The notes: generated from the letters alone by a model not told the origin. A stretch of 64,000 bases of DNA from DAHUXT01 sp036273675 (GCA_036273675.1 DASUHD010000093.1:1-64000); one strand, 5' to 3'; shown: positions 54,158-63,267, numbered from the stretch's first letter. Numbers and translations are program-made.

Positions 54158-54198
54158 ATACAGAGCATGTCCAGCCTTATACAGAGCATGCCAGCCTT
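54158..54198. repeat. Tandem duplication, unit about 21 bases
   Basis: ATACAGAGCATGTCCAGCC (plus TT) at 54158-54178 is followed immediately by the same unit lacking one T (54179-54198). Non-coding. Confidence 0.75.
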
Positions 54199-54406
54199 AC
54201 GGTGTCCGGGCATAATTTGTGTCTGTCTGCTCACTGCTGAACTGAGTTACATCGACGCCTTGGACGTGGTGCTTGAGAGTGAAGAAGCCGCTGGTACTCG
54301 CATGCCATTCTGCCCAGTTCAACACTAGGGGCGACAGGTAGTTCATGTCATAGGGGGTGCTGACTAGGTGGTATGCGTTCGTTAGGAGGCGGTCGAAAGG
54401 CGGACA

Positions 54407-55123
54407 ATGAAAGTCTATTCTGGGCGAGCCGCGCAGATGGGAGAGAACCAGCTTATGGCTGCTCTTCCTTTGAGAGATCGCGAGAACCTCCAACCCATGA
54501 TGACAGTGGTCCAAATGACGTACAGGCAGCTGATACAACTCAGTGGCGAGCAGATGGGGGTAGTGTACTTCCCCATCACGGCGGTTCTTTCGCTCGTCAG
54601 TGTTATGTCGGACGGCAGCAGTACGGAACTCGGCCTAGTCGGCAACGAGGGCATGGCTGGCTTGCCTGCGCTGCTCGGGCTCGGTGCGCAGCCCTTTGAG
54701 ATGGAGGTCGTGGTCACAGGCACGGTCTATCGAATGTCTGCCAGTGCGCTCACCGATGCAGCTCACCTGTCTGTGCCTCTAATGAATCTCCTTCTACGTT
54801 ACACGCAGATGTTTCTCGATCGCGTTGCACAAGGCGCCGCTTGCAGCACCCATCATACCGTCAAACAGCGTCTGGCAAGGCTCTTGATGACCATCCATGA
54901 TGCTATTCAGTCAGATCAGCTCTGTATGACCCAAGAGTTCCTCAGCCATATGCTTGGCGTCGGTCGACCCAGAGTCTCCCTTGCCCTGGCAATATTCCAG
55001 GGGGCTGGGCTTATCCAGTGCAGTCGTGGCAGCATCACCGTGATTGATCGGTCCGCGTTGGCGACGGCGGCTTGCGAGTGTTACCAGATCACGCGAGACG
55101 AGTACATCCAGCTCTACCCCTGA
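54407..55123 (+). CDS. Crp/Fnr-family transcriptional regulator
   Basis: This 238-residue protein has a cyclic-nucleotide-binding-like domain (VVYFPITAVLSLVSVMSDGSSTELGLVGNEGMAGLPALLG) and a C-terminal helix-turn-helix (LCMTQEFLSHMLGVGRPRVSLALAIFQGAGLIQCSRGSITVIDR). Arg-Glu residues that contact cAMP are not clear, so it may sense something else. Related proteins occur widely in soil bacteria. It could be the regulator that reads the island palindrome, but its Crp-type sites would differ (TGTGA). An alternative ATG lies at 54440. Confidence 0.85.
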   Translation: MKVYSGRAAQMGENQLMAALPLRDRENLQPMMTVVQMTYRQLIQLSGEQMGVVYFPITAVLSLVSVMSDGSSTELGLVGNEGMAGLPALLGLGAQPFEMEVVVTGTVYRMSASALTDAAHLSVPLMNLLLRYTQMFLDRVAQGAACSTHHTVKQRLARLLMTIHDAIQSDQLCMTQEFLSHMLGVGRPRVSLALAIFQGAGLIQCSRGSITVIDRSALATAACECYQITRDEYIQLYP

Positions 55124-55219
55124 GTTCCTTGCGCCGAACCTTTTGGTTGGAGTGGGTTAGAATTGAACAGAGCGTGTGCGAGGAATGGAGCACGCGCACA
55201 GGCAAAACATCTCCTGGCC

Positions 55220-55345
55220 ATGGGTGATGACAAATGGTTGTTCGTCGCTCCGTATCTCGCGCTGCTACCCAAAGAGGCAGGCCAAAGCTGCTTGACACTG
55301 CACGTATTCCTCAACGCGTTGGTCTGTCTGCGCTCGCGCCTCAAG
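55220..55345 (+). pseudogene. N-terminal remnant of an IS5-family transposase
   Basis: MGDDKWLFVAPYLALLPKEA and HVFLNALVCL match the beginning of an IS5-type transposase (…W-FVAPYL…L-E-AGQ…REVFNAL-YL-RTG…). The homology stops after about 40 codons and the rest is missing. Its subfamily differs from that of the complete IS at 40588. Confidence 0.6.
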
Positions 55346-55432
55346 AGCAGCCGTCGGTCAGACGATGATCGCGATGACGGCTACAAGCTACAAAGACGCT
55401 CGCGGCATCCACTTGCATGCTGCGGCGCATCA

Positions 55433-55630
55433 CTATGCTTTTCTGCGTTTGTGTAACTCCTGCTCGACATCGTTCAATAATTTGCCGAGCATCTCCTCGC
55501 TGCCATACTCCTCGATCTTGTCGCGGAGAAATACATCCATGCTCTTGCTCCGCTCTTTGCGCCATACCAGGTGTAACTCCGTCAGCGCCTCGGTGAGCCG
55601 GTTCACAAGGTCTTCTCTATTGCTACTCAT
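55433..55630 (-). CDS. Small hypothetical helical protein (65 aa)
   Basis: MSSNREDLVNRLTEALTELH opens a charged helical protein (RKERSKSMDVFLRDKIEEYG, EEMLGKLLNDVEQELHKR). ATG 55630 has GAGG five bases upstream. It could be a regulator or coiled-coil partner; no family recognised. Confidence 0.6.
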   Translation of the reverse strand: MSSNREDLVNRLTEALTELHLVWRKERSKSMDVFLRDKIEEYGSEEMLGKLLNDVEQELHKRRKA

Positions 55631-55827
55631 AGCTGCCTCTTCGTTGTTGGACTGGCTTGAGATCAATACGATTCTCGAACCAGGCACAGCCTCGTTGGCC
55701 TTCTAGGCCCTTCAAGAACGATCAAATAGCCCCTTCTCCGGGCAACGTGAAACGGGCGCCGCCATGGTCACATGCCACCTGAAGCGTGTCTACTCGGTCT
55801 CCCCCTGAACGCTTCCTGTATCAACTA

Positions 55828-56094
55828 TCAACGCCACTCGGCGAGTGTTGGAGAATGGATGTTGAGGTAGACACCATCAGATTCTGAGAGGACGACTGAC
55901 TCTGGGGGAAGTGGTATCCGCTCACGCGCAAACCAGTTTGGGCGCATGATCAAGGAGCCAGCCTCGACGCTAGCGTTATCGACTATGCCTATCCAGAAGC
56001 CAATTCTGTCAAACACGGGAGTCCCAGGCACATATATGCGCCCCGCAAAGGGCGCTGTGTCGCGCTCTGTGGTCGCCGCAACTCGTGTCAGCAT
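55828..56094 (-). CDS. PRC-barrel-like small protein
   Basis: This 88-residue protein has GRIYVPGTPVFDRIGFWIG and ESVVLSESDGVYLNIHSPTLA, consistent with a PRC-barrel or DUF2171-like fold that often links to BON domains in stress-related genes. ATG 56094 is preceded by GGAGGGAAG. Its function is unknown. Confidence 0.55.
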   Translation of the reverse strand: MLTRVAATTERDTAPFAGRIYVPGTPVFDRIGFWIGIVDNASVEAGSLIMRPNWFARERIPLPPESVVLSESDGVYLNIHSPTLAEWR

Positions 56095-56510
56095 CTTTTC
56101 TTCCCTCCCCTTCTCCATCTACCCCACGTCGTTCGCCCAACTCGTACGTCTAACTCGTATGTGTTCCGTGATTGCCCAGGCGCTTCGCTCTCTAAGAGCG
56201 ATCAAAGCGCATGGCCGGATTTGCTCACAACTGGTGAGGATGTTAAGCGCCTCACCTTCGTGCCCAACGTGTTCTGGCCATACCAAGACAGTGGACATTT
56301 CACGAACTGGCGCCGAACAGGAAGCAGGTGCAGCCTACAGCCACGGAGGCAAGCGTGACGGCATGACTACTATTGCATGGCTGCCCATGCCGAAGGCTGT
56401 GTCCGCCACGGCCCTATTATTCATCAGCCACCAAGCGCCGTTCATCCGTTTAAGGAGAGTATCTGTGAAGATCTGGATTCTTGGCGTACGTACGTGGCGC
56501 ACACGCAAGG
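56095..56510. other. 416-base gap, nothing recognised
   Basis: A long plus-strand frame covers this gap but its composition (Arg/Ser/Thr, no domain) is not convincing. No structure noted. Confidence 0.45.
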
Positions 56511-57071
56511 TCAGGCAGCAGCGGCAGGATAGGTCGTGATTTCCTGGCCATGGTTTTCTGCCATCACATGACGTACTGTCTCCAGGTCCTCGGTTGATCC
56601 ATGTACGATGACCAGCACCTTGCCACCCTGAAGCGCAGATTCGTATTTCGGAATGCGCTGTTTCTCCACCCATCGACCCAAGAGTGCTCCCAATAAGCCG
56701 CCGGCGACTCCGCCTTCTGCTGCGCCCAGTGCTGCACCGACGAGCGGACCTAGCACAATCAGGGGACCTAACGTTGGGACCCATAAGAACGCAGCGCCTG
56801 TTAGCAACCCAAAGATGCCCCCTGTCCAGGCGCCTAACCCCGCGGTCTGGCGCGCCACATCGCCAGTGGTGATATAGCCCTGGATCTGTTCGCGCAATTC
56901 TAGCCCCTGTGTGACTATTGAAATATGATCCGCTGGGATGCCGGCATCGATCAGCCGATGCACTACCTCTTCAGCCTGCGAATGGGTTTCGAAAATGCCA
57001 ATGACCATATCCTGTGTTGTGGAATTGGTGCCGCCCGGACCGCTCTGGGTGTTCGGCTTAGACGTTGTCAT
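56511..57071 (-). CDS. General stress protein, YflT/GSP17M-like, with glycine-rich membrane region
   Basis: This 186-residue protein begins with a polar leader, then MVIGIFETHSQAEEVVHRLIDAG and ADHISIVTQG, the YflT heat-stress domain. The middle has a Gly/Ala-rich hydrophobic pair of helices (GGIFGLLTGAAFLW…GPLVGAALGAAEGGVAGGLLGALLG), then a C-terminal ferredoxin-like segment (GGKVLVIVHGSTEDLETVRHVM). It matches the family's standard plan. The 5' leader has an 18-base sequence repeated at 57083 and 57107. Confidence 0.8.
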   Translation of the reverse strand: MTTSKPNTQSGPGGTNSTTQDMVIGIFETHSQAEEVVHRLIDAGIPADHISIVTQGLELREQIQGYITTGDVARQTAGLGAWTGGIFGLLTGAAFLWVPTLGPLIVLGPLVGAALGAAEGGVAGGLLGALLGRWVEKQRIPKYESALQGGKVLVIVHGSTEDLETVRHVMAENHGQEITTYPAAAA

Positions 57072-57082
57072 CGTTGGTCTCT

Positions 57083-57124
57083 CTTACTCCTTCTGGTTGG
57101 TCCCCCCTTACTCCTTCTGGTTGG
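57083..57124. repeat. Two direct copies of CTTACTCCTTCTGGTTGG
   Basis: The 18-base unit lies at 57083-57100 and 57107-57124 (24-base period), just upstream of the YflT-like gene start. Read on that gene's strand it is CCAACCAGAAGGAGTAAG and contains AAGGAG, so a ribosome-site-like sequence is duplicated. Confidence 0.7.
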
Positions 57125-57805
57125 AGTAGGTTCACTTGTTGCCATCTCGCCTAAAGGCTTGCACATGCTTCTCCCTTGCACATCGACCAATGGAGTCGCT
57201 TGCGCTTGTGGTCTGCCCTCCTTTCGTGTCATAGCACTGCTGTTCCTAAGAGTACTGCTTTGTCTGTGGGGATCACCGCCACTGTGTAACCCTTCGGCAC
57301 ATTCGCTCCAGTCATCCCAGTCACCAAAGCGTTATCGTTATGTTCGTCGCTGCACATCGTTGTGTCCTTCCCGTCTCTCCCTGCTCACGCGGAGGGGGTA
57401 GTCACGGGCCGCCCTGAAAGGCCTCGCTCTATGCGTGCAGAGGTCGGCGGGCACAGGCGCTACGAGCCACGTAGCTAGGCCATCCTGAGCGCCTCTCTAC
57501 TAGGGCGCAGAACGCGATGTCGTCAGCACCGACCGTCTGCGGCTTCATTCGTGCATCATGAGATGCTGGGATTCATCGGGCACACAAAGCACCAATGTTA
57601 TTCCTGACTAGACCGTTTGCCACCAAGTCGAAGTGTTCAGCAGTGAGGCGGGTCAGCCGTTGCCCTTATCAGCCGCTGCCACTTCCTTGGGCGAGGCGAG
57701 TTCGGTGTCACTCTCGCTCAGTCGCGACACGTGAGCATCCAAACAGATTTGACTTGAAGTTGCAACCCGATAGACGGAGTGTAGGCATCCAATCCGTGTC
57801 CGTCT

Positions 57806-57819
57806 GTTCGCCAGCGAAC
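57806..57819. promoter_or_regulatory. Island palindrome GTTCGC-NN-GCGAAC, site 4
   Basis: GTTCGCCAGCGAAC, identical to site 1, preceded by CGTCT as in site 3. It lies about 180 bases upstream of the small gene at 57996. Confidence 0.55.
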
Positions 57820-57995
57820 GAAATCGCGCATGTCTCGTGGAGACACGAGCGCTCACCTGCCTGCTCTATCCACCATCAGTGGCACTTGCGTTACGTATCA
57901 GCGTTGCACTACCTTTAATTAGATTTTGAATGAGGTCTTTTTGGTGTCACTGAGTCACCGGTAACGTAGAACCCTAAGAAAGCGAGCGAGCTGCT

Positions 57996-58232
57996 ATGCA
58001 TCGTGTATATTTCGTGAGTCCCTTGGGGCACGAAGGAAATATCATCGAGAGTTGCCTCGGTGCGGCATTTCTTGTAGAGGGTGACTGGGTAGTCTTGACT
58101 GATGTGCAGTCGTTCATGGATGCTGATGGAGCAACACACGAGGTTGGTGGCGCCTACAACTTACGCATCCCAATACGCAACATCGCGGCAATTGAAGAAT
58201 GGTTCGATGTAGTAGACCGGGAGCAATCCTGA
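57996..58232 (+). CDS. Small hypothetical protein (78 aa)
   Basis: MHRVYFVSPLGHEGNIIESC opens a mixed alpha/beta protein with VEGDWVVLTDVQSFMDADGA and an end in WFDVVDREQS. Composition is protein-like. I do not know the family. AAGAAAGCGAGCGAG lies upstream as a modest ribosome site. It is directly followed by an IS remnant. Confidence 0.6.
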   Translation: MHRVYFVSPLGHEGNIIESCLGAAFLVEGDWVVLTDVQSFMDADGATHEVGGAYNLRIPIRNIAAIEEWFDVVDREQS

Positions 58233-58253
58233 TAGTGAAACCTTGTTTCGGCT

Positions 58254-58678
58254 GCGAGGATGCAATCTGCTCTGCTGCATGATCGACTCGGCGCCAAGCT
58301 CGTCTTGGGTGCGCTCGGGACCGCGTTTCCACGGCTCCGCCATATCTGGGCGGACCAAGGCTATACGGGTGCGCTGGGGGAATGGAGCCGTGAGCAACTC
58401 GGCATTGACGTGGAGGTGGTCTATCCCTGGTGGCGTCAGCTCCACCGCTATGCGCCAGGAGTGCTGGAGTCGTTGGGCTATCGGCCAGGCTTCCATGTTC
58501 TGCCGCGACGCTGGGTGGTCGAGCGCTCCATCGCCTGGCTTGGTCGCTTGCTCCGGGTGAGCCGCGACTACGAGCGGCTGCCGACCAGTAGTGAGGCGCT
58601 CATTTACCTCACCAGCGTGCGCTTGTTGCTCCACCGAGTGGCTTGAATCGGGGAGGGAAGGCTTCTCGTACAGTTTCT
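58254..58678 (+). mobile_element. Truncated IS5-family element (3' half)
   Basis: The frame at 58260-58646 encodes the last roughly 125 residues of a transposase close to that at 40677: LHDRLGAKLVLGALGT, IWADQGYTGAL, FHVLPRRWVVERSIAWLGRLLR, ending SSEALIYLTSVRLLLHRVA. The first D and the N-terminal half are gone. The right terminus GGCTTCTCGTACAGTTTCT matches the complete IS. It shows the sequence the frameshifted copy once had. Confidence 0.85.
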
Positions 58679-59154
58679 AGACTTAGTCAGTTTCATTTTA
58701 CGAAAGTATCGCCCCAGCAATTGCCTCAGCTGCATATCTGGCTAACCGTCTGCTTAAGCGCGGGAAGTTTCCCCATTCCTCAACTGAATCATCCACGGGA
58801 GGTCGACCCCAATGAGCGCAGCAATACTTCGAAGAACACTAGACTCACGAGCAGATTGCGGCCGCACCTTCTTGCTGTGCGCAATGGGCCATCCTCTGAG
58901 CACTCGGGGCGGAAAAGCTGAGTTACGAGCTGCTCAACGTACAACATATAGCGTTCCCCGCATGTACCCTACCTCAGCCATCGCGCCAGACTCTCCATTT
59001 GGTTCGTCGCCACAGGAAGGCAAAGGAACTACCTTCTTCTTCACCCTCCCCGGCGCGCCAGAAGCGTAGGACGCCACGCTGTCGACTCCGTCCACGTCGC
59101 ACCTGCATTGCACCCCGATCTTCGTTCGCGGGCAAATCACACTAAAATTGCTGC
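58679..59154. other. Gap with kinase remnant near the island's right edge
   Basis: Only the histidine-kinase C-terminal remnant (58970-59069) was recognised. The remainder shows no gene, repeat or RNA. Confidence 0.45.
58970..59069 (+). pseudogene. C-terminal remnant of a histidine kinase
   Basis: The frame ends in SPQEGKGTTFFFTLPGAPEA, the last strand of a HATPase domain (…GKG(S/T)TF(F/W)FTLP…). Nothing before it is kinase-like, so only about 30 codons survive. It probably marks a deletion edge of the accessory region. Confidence 0.6.
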
Positions 59155-59183
59155 TTGACAACCGGCGGCGTTCAGCGCATACT
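59155..59183 (+). promoter_or_regulatory. Promoter of the lacI-type gene
   Basis: A consensus TTGACA (59155-59160) lies 17 bases from CATACT (59178-59183). The transcript would start near 59190, exactly where the palindromic operator begins. Confidence 0.65.
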
Positions 59184-59188
59184 TCTTG

Positions 59189-59213
59189 TGATCGATTCCG
59201 GAATCGATTCCGG
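59189..59213. promoter_or_regulatory. Operator-like overlapping palindromes
   Basis: CGATTCCGGAATCG (59193-59206) and GGAATCGATTCC (59200-59211) are perfect overlapping palindromes. They cover the expected transcript start of the LacI gene, a typical place for autoregulation. LacI-family sites usually have a central CG; both options contain one or an equivalent. Confidence 0.7.
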
Positions 59214-59269
59214 GCGCGCTCACAATGTTTTGCATTGGTGCTGTACTCGGCGAGGCGGTGAGGATCGGC

Positions 59270-60370
59270 ATGCCAAAGAAACCAACGATCGAAGACATCG
59301 CGCGGCTGGCAGGCGTCTCGCGCACCACGATCTCGCGCGTCTTGAACCACCGCCCTGACGTGGATCGCGTGACACGCGAACGCATTCTCCGCATCATTGA
59401 CGAGCAAGGCTATGTGCCCAGCCTTACCGCTGCCGGGCTGGCGGGAGGGCGCAACCGTCTGCTTGGCATGCTGCTCCCGGTTTTCACCTGGCCCATTATC
59501 CCCGATCTCATCCGTGGTATCAGCGAAATCCTCAACCAGACCCCCTATGAACTGGTGTTGTACACCTTCAACGACGAAGACCTGAACCGCGACCGTCGCG
59601 ATGTTGTCAATCGGCTTGCGGCCAACCTGACCGCCGGACTGCTGGGTGTCTTTCCAGGCATGCTTTCCAGCCAGTTGACCGAGTTGCATCATCAGGGCGT
59701 TCCCGTGGTCATCATCGATGACCAGCAAGCGCAGGTGACGCCCTGGGTACGGGCAGACAATGTCACCGGCGCCTATGACGTGGTGCGCCACCTGACCGAG
59801 CTTGGCCATCGCCGCATTGCGCATATCCAGGGACCAGCAGAGTATCTCGCCTCACGCGACCGCCATCATGGCTATCTTCGGGCCCTGGCGGAGGCAGGCA
59901 TCACAGCTGATCCAACGCTCGTTCTTGCGGGCGACTTTCTGCCGCAATCCGGGTATGATGGCGCTCACAAGCTTTTTGACCTGGCGCCCGAGACGCGACC
60001 CACAGCAATATTTGCCGCGGCCGACCAGACGGCATACGGCGTGTTGCGCGCTGCCGAGGAGCGTGGCATCGCCATACCCAAAGATATCGCCCTGGTCGGC
60101 TTCGACGACGATGCGCCCTCTGCCCATGTGCTACCACCGTTGACCACCGTACGCCAACCATCTTTTGAGATGGGACAGGAAGCTATCAAACTGCTGCTCG
60201 CACTGGTCGCACAGGCGGAGGAACAGGAGTCTGGGTTGGCAGGATCGCCATCCGGGATCGGCGATACCCTGTCCAACCCGCTGCGGATCGTTCTGCCAAC
60301 CACGCTTATTGTCCGGGCCTCGTCAGGTGCGGGCAATCCCGTCTCGCTGCCACTGTCTTCGACTATGTGA
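59270..60370 (+). CDS. LacI-family transcriptional regulator
   Basis: This 366-residue protein has the LacI helix-turn-helix (PTIEDIARLAGVSRTTISRVLNHRPDV) and a periplasmic-binding-like sensor domain (LLGMLLPVFTWPIIPDLIRGI, VVIIDDQQ, GHRRIAHIQGP, IALVGFDDD, LTTVRQPSFEMGQEA). It should bind the operator just upstream and respond to a sugar or related ligand. ATG 59270 has GAGG upstream and gives the normal N-terminus. It precedes a peptide-type ABC importer, which it probably controls. Confidence 0.93.
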   Translation: MPKKPTIEDIARLAGVSRTTISRVLNHRPDVDRVTRERILRIIDEQGYVPSLTAAGLAGGRNRLLGMLLPVFTWPIIPDLIRGISEILNQTPYELVLYTFNDEDLNRDRRDVVNRLAANLTAGLLGVFPGMLSSQLTELHHQGVPVVIIDDQQAQVTPWVRADNVTGAYDVVRHLTELGHRRIAHIQGPAEYLASRDRHHGYLRALAEAGITADPTLVLAGDFLPQSGYDGAHKLFDLAPETRPTAIFAAADQTAYGVLRAAEERGIAIPKDIALVGFDDDAPSAHVLPPLTTVRQPSFEMGQEAIKLLLALVAQAEEQESGLAGSPSGIGDTLSNPLRIVLPTTLIVRASSGAGNPVSLPLSSTM

Positions 60371-60479
60371 CGCAAAGGTGAACTCGCCTGAGCCTGCGGA
60401 GGCAGGCAATTTCGCGCAACCTCGTCTGTCCGTCTCGTGGGAACAGTGTCCGTTCCCTATTCGACACTGGAGGTGTGTT

Positions 60480-62159
60480 GTGACAGGCCGCATTTTTGGC
60501 CAGCGCGGTCCCCGAATTGGGACAATCCTGCTTGCATTCCTGGTGGCGTCTACATTGCTGCTCGCTGCCTGTAACAGCGGCGCGAAGAACGTGTCGCATC
60601 GTAACTACATCACCGTGGTCGCGAATGCGTCCGGCGACTACACCCAGAACTTCAACCCCTACAACACGTCGAATTTGACGACATCGCAGGGCGTAATCTA
60701 CGAGACGCTGCTCTTCTTCAACCGCGGCGACGAGAGCATTACGCCGTGGCTCGCCTCGGGCTACCAGTATTCGAGCGACCTCACCCAGATCACGTTTACG
60801 ATTCGCCCAAACGTGAAGTGGTCAGATGGCCAGCCGTTCACCAGCGATGATGTGGCCTTCACACTCAATGAGCTGAAGCAGTATCCGGCGATGGATCTCA
60901 ACGGCCTCTGGAATCAGATCACCAGCGTCGGCGCGCCCGACCCCTCGACCGTTGTGGTCAAATTGAACGCGCCATTCACTCCACTGCTGTGGTATCTGGG
61001 CGGCCAGACCTACATTCTGCCCAAGCACATCTGGGCAAATGTCGGCGATGGCAGCAAGTACGCTGATCCCAATCCCGTCGGCACCGGCCCATACGTATTG
61101 AAGTCGTTCACACCTCAACTCGTCACCCTGGCGAAAAATCCGAGCTTCTGGCAAGCCGATAAGGTGAAGGTGCAGGAGGTACGCTACCCTGCCTTCGACT
61201 CAAATACCAGCGCGGAGTTGGCGATGGATCAGGGTACTGTCGATTGGGCAGGCATCTACACGTCCGATATCCAGAAAACCTACATCAATCGCGATCCAGC
61301 GCACAACCACTACTGGTTCCCGCCGAGCGATATTCTGATGCTCTTCGTCAACACCGCAAAGTACCCGTTCAACCAGCTTGCCGTGCGAAGGGCGCTCAGT
61401 CTCGCTATCGACCGTGACAAGCTCTCGAAGATCGCCGAGAGTGGCTATGAGCCACTGGCCAGCCCGACGGGCCTCGTCTTGCCCAACGACCAGAAATTCC
61501 TGGCGTCGCAGTATGCGAATCTGAACTTCACGATGGATGTGAACGGGGCGCAGCAGCAGCTCGAAAGCGCCGGGTTCACGAAGGGGTCCGATGGCATCTA
61601 CGCCGACAAGATTGGTAAGAAGCTCTCGATGCGGCTCGATGTGGTTACGGGCTTCACCGACTGGATTTCCGGCGCGCAGATCATCGCGAGTAACTTGAAG
61701 ACCCTCGGCATCGACGTCAACGTCAACACCATCTCGCAGGATGATTGGCAGAACAACCTCAACATGGGGAGCTTCGACATCTCACTCTGCTGGACCAACC
61801 CTGGCCCATCACCGTATTTCCTCTACGATGCGCTGCTGCGCACAAGCAATTCGGCGCCAATTGGTCAGACAGCTAACTCGAACTACGAACGCTGGACCGA
61901 CCCGGCGATTGATACGCTGCTCGACCAGTTCGCGCATACCAATGACATCGCGACGCAACAGCAGGCAATGGCCGGTATTGAGCAGGTTATGGTCGAGCAG
62001 CTGCCAAGCATCCCCTTGCTCAATGAGCCATACTGGTACGAGTACAATACCAGCGCCTTTGTTGGCTGGCCAGATGCCGAGCATCTCTACGCGGAGCCGT
62101 CTCCCTATTCCTATCCTGACAACGAGATGGTGTTGCTCAATCTTCAGCCTGCCAGCTAG
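60480..62159 (+). CDS. ABC transporter substrate-binding lipoprotein (family 5, peptide-type)
   Basis: This 559-residue protein has a lipoprotein signal (hydrophobic LLAFLVASTLLLAAC with the lipobox cysteine) and the family-5 solute-binding fold (TFTIRPNVKWSDGQPFTSDDVAFTLN, YADPNPVGTGPYVLKSF, VRRALSLAIDRDKLSKIAESG). GTG 60480 is chosen because GGAGG lies six bases before. Family 5 proteins bind oligopeptides, nickel or sugars such as cellobiose. The LacI regulator hints at a sugar-type ligand, an inference. Confidence 0.93.
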   Translation: MTGRIFGQRGPRIGTILLAFLVASTLLLAACNSGAKNVSHRNYITVVANASGDYTQNFNPYNTSNLTTSQGVIYETLLFFNRGDESITPWLASGYQYSSDLTQITFTIRPNVKWSDGQPFTSDDVAFTLNELKQYPAMDLNGLWNQITSVGAPDPSTVVVKLNAPFTPLLWYLGGQTYILPKHIWANVGDGSKYADPNPVGTGPYVLKSFTPQLVTLAKNPSFWQADKVKVQEVRYPAFDSNTSAELAMDQGTVDWAGIYTSDIQKTYINRDPAHNHYWFPPSDILMLFVNTAKYPFNQLAVRRALSLAIDRDKLSKIAESGYEPLASPTGLVLPNDQKFLASQYANLNFTMDVNGAQQQLESAGFTKGSDGIYADKIGKKLSMRLDVVTGFTDWISGAQIIASNLKTLGIDVNVNTISQDDWQNNLNMGSFDISLCWTNPGPSPYFLYDALLRTSNSAPIGQTANSNYERWTDPAIDTLLDQFAHTNDIATQQQAMAGIEQVMVEQLPSIPLLNEPYWYEYNTSAFVGWPDAEHLYAEPSPYSYPDNEMVLLNLQPAS

Positions 62160-62271
62160 CGCTAGCGGGCAGGCTCGCGGCACACAGGCTCATCGGGATA
62201 TCCGGCCAATCTGACCTGGATGACTCCCGATGAGCGTCTCTTAGGGCTTCGCCACGACGAGGAGAAGCATC

Positions 62272-63267
62272 ATGCGCCATCTGATACGACGAGCAGGCTT
62301 TTATGCGGTCGCACTCTGGGTCGCCGTCACGATCAATTTCCTGATTCCACGGCTCTCGCCCGGCAATCCCGCGCAGGCGATGTTGGCACGCCTGCATGGG
62401 AGGGCATCACCCCAGGCGCTCCATGCTCTCGAAATTCTGCTCGGCGTCAATACGCACGATTCCCTCTGGTCGCAGTACGTGCAGTATCTCGGCAACCTGC
62501 TACATGGCGACCTGGGTACCTCGGTCACCTATCTGCCCGAGCCGGTCTCTAGTGTGATTGCGCGTGACTTGCTCTGGACGCTGATCCTCGTTGGCGTCAC
62601 CTTGATCATCAGTTTCGTCGTCGGTACGTTGCTTGGCGCGCTGGTAGCCTGGCGTCACGGCTCAGCGCTGGACTCTATTCTGCCGCCGATGTTCACCTTT
62701 CTTTCGGCGATTCCCTACTTCTGGCTGGCGCTGATCTTCCTGTATTTCTTTGGCTTCAAACTCGATTGGTTTCCGATCTATGGTGGCTATGACGCGACGA
62801 GCACCACGCCGGGCTTCAACTTGGACTTTCTGCTCAGCGCCTCAGAACATGCGGTGCTGCCCGCGATTACCATCATCATCGGCTCGATTGCGGGCTGGAT
62901 TCTCGGCATGCGCAATACGATGATTACAACGCTCTCGGAGGACTACGTCCTGATGGCGGAGGCGAAGGGGCTATCAGATCGGCGCATCATGCTGACCTAT
63001 GCAGCGCGCAATGCCATCCTGCCCAATATCACCAGCTTTGCCCTCTCGCTCGGATTCGTGGTCAGCGGCGCGCTACTCACCGAGATCGTCTTCTCCTATC
63101 CTGGTATTGGCTACGCGCTCTTGCAGGCCGTCGAGAACCACGATTACTCGCTGATCGAGGGAATATTCCTGCTGGTGGTCATCGCCGTACTGGCCGCGAA
63201 CTTCCTCGCCGATATAGCGTACGTCGCGCTTGATCCGCGTGTGCGCCACGAGAGGGGGCGATCATGA
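62272..63267 (+). CDS. ABC transporter permease, DppB/OppB type
   Basis: This 331-residue protein has six membrane helices and the DppB pattern: LIRRAGFYAVALWVAVTINFLIPRLSPGNPAQAML near the start, LGTSVTYLPEPVSSVI, and the EAA-loop region LSDRRIMLTYAARNAILPNITSFALSLGF near the end. It forms the channel with the next gene product. AGGAGAAGC precedes the ATG. The stop overlaps the next start (ATGA). Confidence 0.93.
   Translation: MRHLIRRAGFYAVALWVAVTINFLIPRLSPGNPAQAMLARLHGRASPQALHALEILLGVNTHDSLWSQYVQYLGNLLHGDLGTSVTYLPEPVSSVIARDLLWTLILVGVTLIISFVVGTLLGALVAWRHGSALDSILPPMFTFLSAIPYFWLALIFLYFFGFKLDWFPIYGGYDATSTTPGFNLDFLLSASEHAVLPAITIIIGSIAGWILGMRNTMITTLSEDYVLMAEAKGLSDRRIMLTYAARNAILPNITSFALSLGFVVSGALLTEIVFSYPGIGYALLQAVENHDYSLIEGIFLLVVIAVLAANFLADIAYVALDPRVRHERGRS

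Larger units (their letters stand above)
53422..54406. other. 985-base gap with regulatory palindrome and a tandem duplication
   Basis: No convincing gene. It holds the GTTCGCAGGCGAAC palindrome (53710-53723) and a tandem duplication of about 21 bases with core ATACAGAGCATG (54158-54178, 54179-54198). The remainder shows no recognisable structure. Confidence 0.5.
57072..57995. other. 924-base gap with short direct repeat and palindrome
   Basis: No gene recognised. The gap contains the direct repeat at 57083-57124 and the palindrome at 57806-57819. CTCGTG…CACGAG (about 57836-57852) can form a short hairpin. Confidence 0.5.

Noticed and set aside
55946..56539. 197-codon plus-strand frame over the PRC-barrel gene and following gap
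   Set aside because: Ser/Arg-rich with no domain; it is the shadow of the minus-strand gene plus chance extension.
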